Part shown: positions 9,950-20,476 of the stretch, one piece after another
Numbering within the stretch: the first letter of the stretch is position 1
Layout of the letters: each line of letters opens with the position of its first letter
Source: Gnetum montanum
Taxonomy: Eukaryota; Streptophyta; Gnetopsida; Gnetales; Gnetaceae
NCBI GenBank assembly: GCA_015680685.1
Contig: MNCI01026333.1
Span: 42,161-82,997, forward strand
Length of the DNA stretch: 40,837 bases
Reading direction: 5' to 3'
Program-made: the position numbers and the translations under genes
The notes under the pieces: model-generated
What the model was told of the DNA's origin: nothing
What the model saw: only the letters and a program-made list of their open reading frames with translations
Database searches by the model: none

Positions 9950-12360
9950 GTTTTCATTCTTAATACTTGAAGTATTGAATCTTGGATGAGATGTTGCCTT
10001 AACCATTGCCTCCCTTGCCTTGGTCCTTGGCTTTTCCCTTTTCATTGCCCTTCTCTATCTTCTTGTCATGGCTACCATCTTTGTCATTAAATTTGGGCTT
10101 GAATTCCTTCTCAGATTTGGATCCTTTATCCTTCCCCTTGTAATTTTTTTTGCTCTTGTTTTTGAATATATTTAGTGTTTTTTTCTACTTTCTCTATCAA
10201 ATCATAAGCCTCATCAAGAGTTTGTGACTTATTAAAAGAACAATTCTACTAGTAAGTCATTTTGACATCTCTTAGAAGGATTAAAGGCTACTCATACTCC
10301 TCCAGGTTTACCTTATCTTGATGGAATAGATTAAAAAATTCTATATAGAATTCTTTGCCATCTTTGTTACTTACCTTAGGAATTACAACTTCATAATAAT
10401 TTCTTACCTCTAACTAAACTATTTGATGAATTGTCATTAAGTAGGCTATGTCAATGGGCATGGATCAATGTAGCCCCATCGATGTATCCTTGTTGATGCA
10501 TGGTGACTTGCATCAACACTGACTTAGGTGAAGCCTATATAAATGCAAGTGCCAATCACATTTATGGCATTTTATGTTCATAGCGTAGTGAAGCTCTTAT
10601 AGTTTGATTTCTCTAGAGTTAGAATATTTTTCTTTGATTTCTCACAATGTGAATTCAAGAGATTGTACAAGTCTTTATTTGATCGTTATGTACCTAAATG
10701 GATTGGTGTGAATTATAATAAAGATGAGATTTTTTTACATGCATTTTACTACATAGAATAGTTTAATCTTTCTTAGTTTCATTGTAATTTTAATGCACTT
10801 TACATTCATGGCCTTAATTAATTAATGCATTTAGTCATGAATACATAAGTATGACCACTTCAAGCATGGCTTTTTATTCTTGATAATCCTAGTATCAACC
10901 ATTTGGTAGCACTCAATAGTAGTTGTTTAGTGACCTGGTAATGTAATATGACTTTCGGATATGTATGGTAAGTGGGATTGATTACTTATTTTAGGATAAT
11001 TAGCCATTAGAATAACTAATTAGCTAAAAAGTTAAATATTAAATATTAATTTATGCACATAGTCCTTAGGATAAGAATATATATAAAAATATTACAAAAA
11101 TAGATATTATAATCCTTAACTCACATTTGACCATGCATACTAGAAACACAAGTGTGAGTTAGGAAGACAATGATCATATGATCCCTTGACTCATTGTCTA
11201 GAACTATAGGAAAAATTAGAAACTAAGTCTATGAAATTTAACTAGATTGCTAGTGCATGCTTATGATTCATATGGTTTGGTGTTGCTATACTTGTTGCTC
11301 ATGACTATTCAAATTTTCTTTACAACCTATATTTCATCAACTTCCAATATTTAATGGGTTGATCATTTTTTCTTTCATAACCTTGGAACTCCTTTTTCCA
11401 CCAATTAGATTCTAATTTTAATTTAGAAATAGGTATTCTCAAGTGCTCTTCTACCTCTTCTTATCAAAATTTTATTCTTGAATTGTTGACATATTCATAA
11501 TTCTAAAATGTCTAAAATTCGTGACTATGAGAAAATGAGTTATTGAAATCTTGATAATGCATTTAATATGATGGTTTGTTAATAATTTGATTGCATTGAT
11601 GACTAATAAAAATGAATTAATAATTGAGAGTTAAAGTTGATACTAGTGATAGATGTGTAAATGAGAGAAAAAATGAATATGAAAAGTTATGCACTTGCAA
11701 AGAAAATCAAATGTCAACTTTATTGTCTTCAAATTAGGTCATTTAATTCATGTATGGCCTTACAATTATAGAAAATGATTGGGGTCATACTTTGGAAACT
11801 TAAGAAGTCATTCTTTAATACTTTGACTTTGTATACATTTATCTTTATGTGGGTAGAGAATTGGACACTACTTGTTAACACTTTCAAGTGATAGTACTTA
11901 TCATGTACCTTCAGCTAACTTAAAAAAGCATTAGTGTCATATATGTCAATGAAAGTTTTCAAATATAATTTTTGCAACAATATAGAACACTCTATCAAGC
12001 CTTGCTTTATCCTCATTGTCAAGCTTACCATTGGAAGAAGAAGGATTCGATGATGGAGCTGTTGGAATTTTCATATGAGAAATACGATTCCTTCCAATTA
12101 GAATGCTTTGTTGATGGGTTTCAACATTGCCATAATTGGATTTTTCTTTCTCATCATTCCCTTTAGCTAACTATGAAACCTATTCATCACCATCCAAATG
12201 TGAATGCCCATCATCTCCACATGTTGATATATGAATGGAACTAGCATTCCTATCTACCTTTGCATTGATTTCACCTAATTGAGAAACCATTAGTTGTAAG
12301 GAAGACTTCATGTTTTCCATGTCTCTATTCAATTCTTATAGTCATTTGTTCTCAAGAATC
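9950..12360 (-). pseudogene. Gypsy gag region, split by an inserted LTR
   Basis: After the PBS the minus strand reads MENMKSSLQLMVSQLGEINA and KVDRNASSIH near 12320-12240, then a low-complexity stretch. Beyond the inserted LTR it reads FYIEFFNLFHQDKVNLEEYE near 10330, followed by a Lys/Gly-rich tail (GNEKGKAKDQGKGGNG) near 10040-10000. Coiled N-terminus, a '..FF.L.Q...V.EY...' segment and a basic tail before protease fit a Ty3/Gypsy gag. No intact zinc knuckle was seen. The assignment rests on position and general character more than on a diagnostic motif. Confidence 0.5.
10449..11304 (+). repeat. LTR copy (family A) inserted in Gypsy gag
   Basis: It starts TGTCAATGGGCATGGATCAA and ends in a worn TTGCTCATGA. 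TATATAAA is at 10536-10543 and AATAAAGATGAG near 10717, matching the layout of the copy at 38225-39090 (TATAAATA at 38333, AATAAAGATGAG at 38512). Shared inner blocks include CATAAGTATGACCACTT (near 10846 and 38664) and GGAAGACAA. It runs opposite to the surrounding Gypsy element. No internal domain of its own element is next to it, so a solo LTR is likely. A target-site duplication could not be confirmed. Confidence 0.7.
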
Positions 12361-12411
12361 ATCTAAAATTGATAAAATACATAACCAAGTCCAAGAAATA
12401 ATAAACCTAAA

Positions 12412-12424
12412 GGCTTCGATACCA
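12412..12424 (-). other. Primer binding site (initiator-Met tRNA type), degenerate
   Basis: On the minus strand this reads TGGTATCGAAGCC, close to the plant LTR-element PBS TGGTATCAGAGC that pairs with the 3' end of initiator tRNA-Met. It marks the boundary between the putative 5' LTR (12428 rightward) and the gag start to the left. Confidence 0.6.
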
Positions 12425-12427
12425 ATA

Positions 12428-13320
12428 GTAAGCTAGAACAAGTTTACTCAAAAATTCACCTTCAATTCCACTAAATCTACATATTATAAAAAGATAAATG
12501 TTACACTAGAAAATAAGAAAATTATTTATCTTTATTTATTAAAAAAGGATTACATCACTGTTTCAAAACCCATAAAACATCCAACAATTTCTCAAAACAC
12601 TCAAACTATGCTACAAATCATGAAGCTCTACAGTCACACAATCACTATTCTTAATGCATGAAGTAACCAATAGAGAATCTCTCCCATAACCTAGGATTGA
12701 GATCTTCACACACATGCCAGACACAAGAATCCATAGGTCAATACACAACACACTTGACCTTAGGGCTACAACTACATATGAACTTACTCAATGTGCTCTT
12801 TCACAATCTTGCTCAAGCTCATCTCATGAACTTTTATGACATCTCATTATCATCTTCATGGTAATACAAGCATGAAAAAAAATCAATATTTATTGACATA
12901 TTAAGAAAAAATCCTAGAAAATATTCATCAAGATTAACTTGAATATTCCATTATGTTTCTATCTTTTATTCCATCATTTCAATTGTTTTCCAAATTGGAA
13001 TGGATAATCTTAGAAGTTTCTTGATCATTTGGATCATCTCTAACTTTTCTAGGACATCTCATTGACAAATCATACTTGTAGGTGAGGTGTCTTATTTTGG
13101 CCTGATATGTCTCCATAATAGCTTATACATCTCAACTCAACTTGGGATGTCTTAGCTAAGAAGTCTCACTAATCTACAAGATACCTGATAGATATTTGAG
13201 ACATCTCAGCAAAACTAGTATGTCTCATCTAAAATTTTTCTTGTGCAGTCAAGATGTTTCTAGAATCTTCTAAACATCTTCTTTGGGATCCCAAATATTG
13301 AGAAAGACATCTTCATAGAG
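12428..13320 (-). repeat. Putative 5' LTR of the minus-strand Gypsy element
   Basis: It directly adjoins the PBS and is non-coding. Between 13040 and 13320 it carries many worn copies of a palindromic GAGAYRTCTC motif (for example GAGACATCTC near 13198, and GACATCTCATT near 13054). The right end is uncertain because no second copy was found in the window. Confidence 0.45.
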
Positions 13321-13524
13321 AATGAAACCTATAAAAATTACACATAGGCAAGAGAACAAGGGAATTAGAAGAAGTGTCCCCACACCAATAGCAATTAGAC
13401 ATACTATTTTGTATGTTGTTGAATGTCAGGGAGTACAAAAGTGGCATGACCAATATATTAGTGTGGTAGAGATACAAAGGCTTTGATGGAAGTTGAATGT
13501 TCCTAGAAGCGAAAAACCACACAA

Positions 13525-13640
13525 TATAGACATGATAGGAATACTTGGAGTGAATTCTATTTTAGATAAGGTAGAATGATGGAGGCTTACATTGTTTACA
13601 CATGTGCAAAGAAGATCAGATAATAAGCCTATAAACAAAT
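13525..13640 (+). pseudogene. Plant LINE (RTE-like) RT C-terminal fragment
   Basis: The plus frame reads DMIGILGVNSILDKVE, a TGA, then WRLTLFTHVQRRSDNKP. The pattern 'LGV.PI.DKM.E.RLRWFGHVQRRP' is characteristic of the far C-terminus of plant non-LTR reverse transcriptases. Only about 35 residues are visible and one stop interrupts them. The match is by eye. Confidence 0.45.
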
Positions 13641-13849
13641 ATTATTACATCACTATTCTACAAAATCCACTGAAAGCAATACTAAAGATGATATGAAAAA
13701 AAAAATGATTGAAGATGATTTGAAGAAACTATAAATAAACAAATATCTAGCTCTTCATATAGGTAAATGATGAAAAAGAACGCATGTAGTCAACCACATT
13801 TTATTGGGATAAGGCTAAAATGATGATGATGGCCTAAAATAGGCTTCTA

Positions 13850-14800
13850 AGATGTGGCATAATAAGCTCAATTTTTGTTTAGAAGAAAATGAATGTTTGA
13901 AAACTCCTTTAGATACTAATCTTTATATTAAAAAGAATGGCATAGGCTTTTTGATAGCTTAGATTTATGTTGATGACATAATGTTTAGAGGAATAAGGTC
14001 AAGATTATCTACATAGTTTATTAATGTTATGAAATCAACATTTGAAATGTCTATGATGGGAGAGGTTTCTCATATTTTAGACATATATGTTTAGCTGCTT
14101 AAAGATGGAAACTTTATTTACCAAATAAAATCTATTTATTAGATGCTTAAATTATTTGACATGACTAAGGGAAAAATCTTATGCTACTCTTCTGAAAAAA
14201 AATATACATCTAACGAAAGATGAGAAGATAAAAAAGGTTGAAGATACTCTATATCAATTTATTATTAAAAGCCAACAATTAGACTTGACATAGCTTATGT
14301 TGTAGATTTAATTTCTCATTTTCAAGCAAATCTATAAGAAATGTATTTAGTAGAAGCCAAAATAATTTTATACTACTTAAATCGTAGAAGAAATTATGGA
14401 TTATGGTATCTAAGAAGTAGAAAATTAAAGCTAATGGCTTATATAAATATTGATTAGGCTAGTAATAAAGATGATCAGAAATATACAAGTAGGAACTACC
14501 ACTATCTTGATAATAGCTTGGTATCTTAGTTGAGTAAGAAGTAGAGCTTTGGTGTATTATCATCAACTAAAGCTGAATATGTAGGTGCTTCTTACTATTG
14601 CACACAGATTTTATGGATGCATGAAGTTATAAAGCTCTTTAATATTATATTTTCTAACCCTATTATTATTAATTGAGATAATAATGATTATATTTCCATT
14701 TTTAAGAATTGTACTTTTCTTTGCAAGAATAAACATATTAAAATTAAGTATCATTTCTTTTTGTGATTAAGTGAAACTACAAAGAATGAAATTATCATAT
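13850..14800 (+). pseudogene. Ty1/Copia RT and RNase H fragment
   Basis: The plus frame reads MWHNKLNFCLEENE, then IYVDDIMF at about 13966-13989 (the Copia catalytic YVDD box). FEMSMMGEVSHILDI and IRLDIAYVVDLISHF follow, and further on LSSTKAEYVGASYYCTQILW and NKHIKIKYHF. These are the palm-to-C-terminal blocks of Copia RT/RNase H in correct order. Most interruptions are single TAG codons where Gln or Trp is conserved, for example before IYVDD. The gag, protease and integrase parts are absent upstream, so this is a 5'-truncated, inactive copy. Confidence 0.85.
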
Positions 14801-14805
14801 ATATA

Positions 14806-15071
14806 AAAAAAAACCCAAAGAGCCTATAGTTTTAGTAAAGCTTTAAGTAGAGAAAGATTAACCTATTTGAGAACTCCACTAGATGCAATTATTTTACCTA
14901 AACAGAGTTAATTCTCTTTCTTTATTACTAGGTTAGAGATNCAAAAAACCAAAGAGCTTATAGTTTTAGTAAAGCTTTCTTGCAATTATTTTACCTATTT
15001 GTGAACTCCACTAGATGCAATAATTTTACCTAAACAGAGTTAATTCTCTTTCTTTATTACTAGTTTAGAGA
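14806..15071. repeat. Direct duplication around a single N
   Basis: About 130 bp at 14806-14940 (from the CCCAAAGAGC.TATAG block to GGTTAGAGAT) recur at 14942-15071, with N at 14941 between them. The copies differ by small indels near their middle. As at 6736, this looks like an unmerged contig overlap. The sequence itself lies just beyond the Copia RNase H, where a PPT and 3' LTR would be expected. Confidence 0.7.
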
Positions 15072-16900
15072 TTTATTATAAGCTAATGAGATTTATTGCA
15101 AGAGGAGTATGTTTATTTTTATTTAACCTAATATTTTCTAACCTCTTATCTTCATCCCTAAGTTTTCTCTATTACTTACTTATTAGCTCATGATGTGTCT
15201 TAGATGGCTCTTATGTTTGTGTTTTAATCTTGTCTTGTTTGTTGATATGGGAAGCTATTTTTAATATTTTTTGACAAAAATAAAAAATATAATCTATGTC
15301 ATTTGTTAATTTATAATGGTTTCATCTGTTGGTTTTATCAAAAAATTGGTGATATCTTTGTTTCCCCTAATGTCTATGTTGTAATGCTTCTAGTGAAGTT
15401 GATGTTATATTTAACAAGCTATGTAAGTCATTTGAGCTTATATTGATATGTGGGATTGTGTTTCACTTTTATTCCTATCTATGCTTGTTTTGATGATCTA
15501 TGTGGTCGCTTTCTTAATATGAGCCTTTTATGTGTATGTTGTGATTGTGTACCTGATTTGCTCAATGATGGTTGNTGAAAAAGCTATTTATGTTTGTTGC
15601 TATTGAATGTTTTAAGTTTAGAATGCTTCAATGATAGTCATAGAGAAGGTAGTTATAAGGTTGAACTGATTCAACTGTTACATGAGAATTTATCTTGGTA
15701 GGCCAAAACCTAAGAGGAGAACTATTATTTCTTAAAATGTTATTTGATAAGGTTGTGAGTTCAAGATTTTGTTTGGCTTTTATTTTCTATATGATGTAGT
15801 TTTTTTAGCATTTAAAAGAACCATTTAAAATGAAAAAGCACATCAAAGAAGCCTTGCCACATCAACTTTAAAACCATTCTTTAGAATCAAAAATCTTATT
15901 CAAGAAGCCTTGGCATGTTAGTAATAAGATTTTTCATCTACATGTTTTCTAAATTATGTAAATGAAAACAAGATTTCAGAAGGAGTAAAAGCTAAATTAT
16001 TGTTGAAAATAGGCCAAAAAACATGTGATTTATTAGAAGGCTAAAATGAAAAGAGCTTGATGTTCCAAATACAATTCCTTTGAAGCCTTAAAAGTTAGGA
16101 TACATCGACACCAAGAAAATCATATAGATGAATTTTTAGAAGGTTATGATTTTGATAGGCCACATAAATAAGAGGGTTGGCCTTGTCTTTTCCAATAGTC
16201 CAACGTAACACATAGAAAGCTAAAATCATCCAGATTATTTTAGAATTATTTAGATGATTATTAATAAATGTATGGTTGAAAGGAACTACCAAACTAGATT
16301 TTAAAGTGCTATCATTACTACCAAAAAAGGAAAGTTTAAAAATAACATGTGATTTTTGAAAGTGCTTTTATATTGGCCTTTTGAATTAGAAAAAGCTTTT
16401 CATATTAGTGCATATAAGGGATAAGTTATGTCATAGCCATAAAAGAAAATGATTTAATCTTAGGTCAGCTTCCACATTACCACATAGTCCTATCTAGATG
16501 AAATGATAGGTTGTTTCCTACTCTACTATGCTTTAATGGCTAGCATTATTATACATATTAAAGTAGTGATGGAGGTTGAAATGCAATAATTATAGCTTCT
16601 ATTTTAGCTTCTTCTTCCTAGTAGATTTGCAATAGCTTTGGAAATGGCTACAAAGGAATTTGACTATAAAATCAATTTTTATGAACTCATTTCTATAATT
16701 ATGGTTTTAGACTCTAGTTAGACTATAATTTCTTCTTCTTTTATTCATCTTGTTAGAAGAAACTTATACTTATAATAGAAATGATATCCTTCAAGTGCAT
16801 TATTTATTTCTTGACTTGCATGTAGTAAAGTTTTGTATGGTTTCATCCATAGACCAAAAAAATATTATAATAACTAACTAGTTAAAAATTATTAAAATAT
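15072..16900. other. No recognisable gene
   Basis: All frames are closed, and a single N sits at 15576 without a flanking duplication. The left part may be the 3' LTR of the Copia fragment, but no second copy is available to compare. An open stretch at 16095-16292 on the minus strand shows no domain. Confidence 0.35.
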
Positions 16901-16919
16901 GATAATTACAATACTTCTC

Positions 16920-17745
16920 ATTCATGATCCATGCTTGTTCAAAATGCTACAAAATATTTCTTCTTGTTTGAATTCTTCAAAAAATTAGTGTAATTTATGC
17001 TTTACTTCATAATCATTCTTGCACCCATGCATTATATGACCAAGTACAACATTCATACATTTCAAATTGGATTTATTTCAAAGCTTATTTCCAAGGTTTT
17101 TCAATCATGGATGATGTACATGAAACAAGTATAACAATATGTGATAGTTCATAATAGACCTAGCGTATATAAAATTGAAAATATAAGAAATATTAAAATT
17201 TTATAAAAAAATATATTTGATTAAAAATTAAAAAATAAAAAAAATTTATTAATTATAAATAATAATGTTTTACCTTATCATTGCAGTTTCTGAAAGAGCA
17301 TCATCTACTATAATATATGTAACCTTCAAATTTGGTTTTGCTTGAGAAGCATTTTGAATTAATGCTTGAAACCAAGATTGAATATCTTTTCTTGTATCTC
17401 TTGATGATATCACCAATGCAACTATAATTTCATTATCATATTTATTAAAATCCATAATAGAATAAAGTGAAGACTACATACAAAAAGAAACATAAGTTAG
17501 TATCATTGCATGTTTGTCTCTAGAAAAGATATTTAACATTAAAATCAATATATGTTACATACCCCATACATATTATTCTTGAATGTTGAATCCATGGCTA
17601 ACAAACTATTATAACAAAACTACAATATTTTTTCTCTCATCCATAATGATTGAATACCAAGAATAATTGGTTCACCATTAAGAAGAAATTGATGATAAAA
17701 GACATATCCTAAATGTGCGCGAATCCATTTTGAACACCTATTTCA
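16920..17745 (-). pseudogene. MULE-type transposase remnant with introns
   Basis: Reading right to left on the minus strand: WIRAHLGYVFYHQF, then EPIILGIQSLWMREK, a TAG, and NSLLAMDSTFKNNMYG up to 17563. A GTATGT...TGTAG intron (17562-17474, 89 bp) follows, then SSLYSIMDFNKYDNEIIVAL with VISSRDTRKDIQSWFQALIQ and IIVDDALSETAMIR. A GTAAAA donor is next, then a further block ILLYLFHVHH, stop, LKNLGNKL near 17130-17070. The 'ILGIQT.WM', 'LLAMDSTF', 'FIVDDA..E..AIR' and 'LCLWHV..AWLKNL' blocks belong to Mutator-like transposases of the FAR1/FHY3-related group, which cut and paste DNA between terminal inverted repeats. The catalytic first Asp (AMDST) and second Asp (IVDDA) remain, but stops kill the frame. 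No terminal inverted repeats were found. Confidence 0.72.
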
Positions 17746-18009
17746 TCTTTAGAGTGATACTTGTATTCTTTACTAATAATCTTTTTTTTTTTGAAAAGGT
17801 CGAGAGAATTTATATTCCAAAAAAAGGAGCTATACAGCTGTGCAGCACAGGCCAGGGCCACTGGCCCCACGCCAGGCAAGAAAAATCACCCAAATTTCCC
17901 AAAGGACCGCCCCTGCGGTGGGCATCCCCACTGGTAGGTGGCCTTCCTCACCTCAGCTGTTAATTAGCGTAAATTCGCGAAAGATACCTCCCCGAGGTGC
18001 CACTCCATT

Positions 18010-18420
18010 CCGCCACGACTGAATTTCCTACAGTAGCAGGACATGGTCCTGAAGATGATGGCCCTTCATAAATGTGGCCTGGTTCTTCCCCATGAGTCAA
18101 GGCATGAGGGGCCGCAGCTTGGCCACAAGCATGCGAGAAAATAAATGCAAGAGTGAATTGCAGACACCGATGGGGTGAAAATGTCCTGGGGAAGTGGGAT
18201 TCTCCGGTAGAAGGACCATGCGAGAGTAGTTAATTTCTTTGCAAACTTGATGCCACGCCAGCATGCAGTTAAAAGTGTCAAGAAGATTTGACCCGAGAAC
18301 GTCCCTGAATTCATGGAGGAATTCAATGGGCCATCCATCTGGCCCCGAGGCCTTAACTGCCGACATATCTTGTAGTGCAATTCGAAGCTCCTGGCACAAG
18401 AAAGGTTGCAGAAGACTTGA
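18010..18420 (-). pseudogene. LINE reverse transcriptase fragment
   Basis: The frame reads SAVKASGPDGWPIEFLHEFR, then SRMVLLPENPTSPGHFHPIG, VCNSLLHLFSRMLVAKLRPL, and after a frameshift MGKNQATFMKGHHLQDHVLL. These are early blocks of plant L1 RT ('K.PGPDGFP..FF', 'I.LIPK...P...RPISL.N..YK.....L..RL', 'Q.AFV.GR.I.D'). The frame stops soon after LLL, and the catalytic F/YADD box is missing. In intact LINEs this enzyme primes on nicked target DNA. Confidence 0.82.
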
Positions 18421-18831
18421 TTTATCTGCTGGGTTTAATATTTTTTATACTGGCATAGAAATCGGGTCCGTCGGCTGCCATTGCCAAATTTTCTGTCAAT
18501 ATTGCAAAAGTCTGTCCGTCCCAAAGGGTACTTGTGGTTGCTCTCCACTGATTTTTTCTGCCCTAGAGGGCACGTGTGGTTGCTCTCCTTGCATGATACG
18601 CTGCAGTGTTCATTGGCGAGTTCCGCAATGTGCCTTCGCCGCTGCAAAAAAGAATTTTGTGTGCCGATCCCCTATCCTCAGCCACTACAACCAGGCCTGT
18701 TGATGCTAATATTCTTCCTCTTCCTAGTGCAGCAGTTGTAGCTCAGCCTGGAGGGCAAGTTTCTCGTATGTGTGATCTACCCCTTGCTCCTCTTGTTCCT
18801 GGGTTGCCAGCAGCTTGGCCTAGATCTGCAT

Positions 18832-19083
18832 TCAGTAACCTTTGAAACTATATTTTTTTGTTGTTCCTACCTTGGTGAGAACCACAAGGCCTCTTGCACA
18901 TCCCCTCCTAGGTGCCTGATGGCTATGCCACCCCAGCCATTGAAGCACATGGGCTTCCATCTGCTGAAGTTTCATTTCCTGTAAATACACTATATCGCAT
19001 CTCTCATCTTGCACCATACATTGCAGGGTATGCCTTTTGTATGGGGTACCTTGACCCCTACAGTTCCATGAGAGGACCTTCAT
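18832..19083 (-). pseudogene. LINE apurinic-type endonuclease, N-terminal part
   Basis: The 83-residue open frame begins MKVLSWNCRGQGTPYKRHTL and contains CDIVYLQEMKL. SWNCRG supplies the conserved Asn, and LQE the metal-binding Glu, of the L1 endonuclease that nicks target DNA. The C-terminal half of the domain (the D.N and SDH motifs) is absent: the frame leads into unrelated or deleted sequence before RT. The start Met is the usual ORF2 start in plant L1 elements. Confidence 0.85.
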
Positions 19084-19716
19084 GGAGACATGTGTTAGTG
19101 GTAAACCTCTTCGAGTGTGGGCTGCACTCCCAGGTTAACAAACAACTATGTAGCTTTGTGTCAGCGTGTGTTGTTATTTGGTTGCCCAATCTTGGTCATT
19201 GGTAGGGATACCGCCATCCCCTGACTGTGAAATATGCTCTTCCCTTAGGAGGGGAGTTGGGCCTCGCCGAGCCATGACTGGTGTTAATCCAATCTGTGAC
19301 TGGTGGTGGAGACAGATCTCCCTGGGAGGGGCCCTCCTCCACCGAAGTACAGGTGCATGGTGACCCGTAGCCGCCTTGCTTCAATTCGGTCGTTGCCCAG
19401 GTACTCGTGTTTTGGATGTCCTTGGGGGCCAGATCCCCCGCCCCTACCAATGCATGGTAATAGGGCTTACTCACTGCTCTTGGTGTGGCTTCCCATCCCT
19501 TCTCTGATAGCCCTTCCTAGCGTGTGTCCTTCTTTGCCTTTCCCTACGGTCCACCAGGACCAGGGAGTGGCCGACCAGTAGCTTCGGTTTGACCTTAAGT
19601 CCCACCTAACTTGGGGGGCCTTTCCCGGTGAAGGGGGTCCCCCACATACGTCGAGTCTCCCCCTTGGGAACCTATGGTTTCCTGTTGGTGACCTTGCCTT
19701 TTTTGCCAATATGCTG

Positions 19717-20448
19717 TCACCTATCTTCTACAGGTGCATTACGGTCGAGATGGGCGAGGTTGCCCCCCTGCTGGGAGTCCCGCATTGGGGGCGGCGCCAT
19801 CGGTAGGTTTCCAAACTGAACTCGAACCCTCTCTTTGCTTGGGTCTATGTCCATTACCAACTCCTTGACCAGCTCCATTGGTAGCAGAGGTTGCCACATG
19901 CAGAACTGCATGAAGCTCAGGTGTTCCATAGCCGCGGTGAAATGATCAAACTTGATGAAATCAGCAAATAGTTTTTTAAGTGAGTGTAGGAACTCTGTTG
20001 ACCAGTATTCGAGGGGGAGGCCATGCAGCCGCACCCAAATCAGTGCCTGATCAAATAGAGTCGAGTCCCGGTGAGCCTTCAGGTGCCAGGGTGCTAGAGC
20101 CAATCCTCGCACCCCGTAGAACCAAGGTCCTCCCACCAGAATTATCTCCCGTTCCTCCATGGAGGTGAAACAAAATATAAGGTGATCGTTTGCCAGACAT
20201 TTAACTGACACTGTATCTAACCCTCACGCTGCCCTGGCCCAACGCTAGACCAGATCGATCCGTGGTCGTGCCCCTTCAGACACAAATTTGCCTATCAGGC
20301 TGCATTTCAAGCATTCCAATGTGTTTGTGTCTGGGTGTCTGACCTTGATCCGCAGCACGGATCCTTCTCTAAAGTACTCCCCAAAATCTCTGGCCATGTC
20401 TAACGGTCCTACCATCACGCCTTGGGCTACGGCACCTTGGGCCACCAC
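19717..20448 (-). pseudogene. LINE ORF1 (DUF4283-type nucleic-acid-binding protein), broken
   Basis: Frames 20448-20245 and 20211-19717 together cover the N-terminus. They show LECLKCSLIGKFVSEGARPR, then VKCLANDHLIFCFTSMEERE, ILVGGPWFYGVRGLALAPWH, ALIWVRLHGLPLEYW and VRVQFGNLP. This is the DUF4283 pattern ('CLIGKF..EG', 'L....FIF.F....ER..IL.GGPW', 'W..W.RL.GLP.EYW'), found in plant L1 ORF1 and usually followed by a CCHC zinc knuckle. The knuckle is not visible after 19717. A stop and a frameshift near 20220 split the frame. In family members ORF1 packages element RNA. Confidence 0.82.
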
Positions 20449-20449
20449 G

Positions 20450-20476
20450 CTATCATAAACTGTATATTTATGATAG
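20450..20476. repeat. Perfect 10-bp inverted repeat at the LINE border
   Basis: CTATCATAAA (20450-20459) and TTTATGATAG (20467-20476) are exact reverse complements with a 7-nt spacer. The palindrome begins exactly where GC-rich LINE sequence gives way to AT-rich flank. It may be a chance hairpin or a trace of the insertion site. Confidence 0.6.

Larger units (their letters stand above)
6892..12424 (-). mobile_element. Ty3/Gypsy LTR retrotransposon, decayed, minus strand
   Basis: Reading on the minus strand from right to left, the element shows a PBS (12424-12412), gag (12360 to about 9950, interrupted), a decayed protease region, RT, RNase H, integrase and a C-terminal tether-like domain, the order of Ty3/Gypsy elements. 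The reading frame is broken by many stops and shifts, so it cannot encode its own mobility. A plus-strand LTR copy (10449-11304) lies within gag, giving a nested order: Gypsy first, LTR element later. The putative 5' LTR lies at about 12428-13320. The 3' LTR was not found. Confidence 0.8.
17782..20449 (-). mobile_element. L1-type LINE, GC-rich, internally deleted, minus strand
   Basis: On the minus strand the element runs from ORF1 (20448-19717) through an endonuclease start (19083-18832) and part of RT (18420-18010). It ends in a poly(A) tail, seen as a T-run at 17782-17792. ORF2 has lost most of the endonuclease, and all of RT after the first blocks, so it cannot move on its own. Base composition is far richer in GC than the flanks, with sharp borders. 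It sits beside the 5' side of the MULE remnant, so it probably inserted into that element or its flank. No target-site duplication could be confirmed. Confidence 0.8.

Noticed and set aside
18263-20168. Numerous plus-strand frames of 60-146 codons in the GC-rich block
   Set aside because: They are reverse-strand shadows of the LINE ORFs, long only because GC-rich DNA has few stops.
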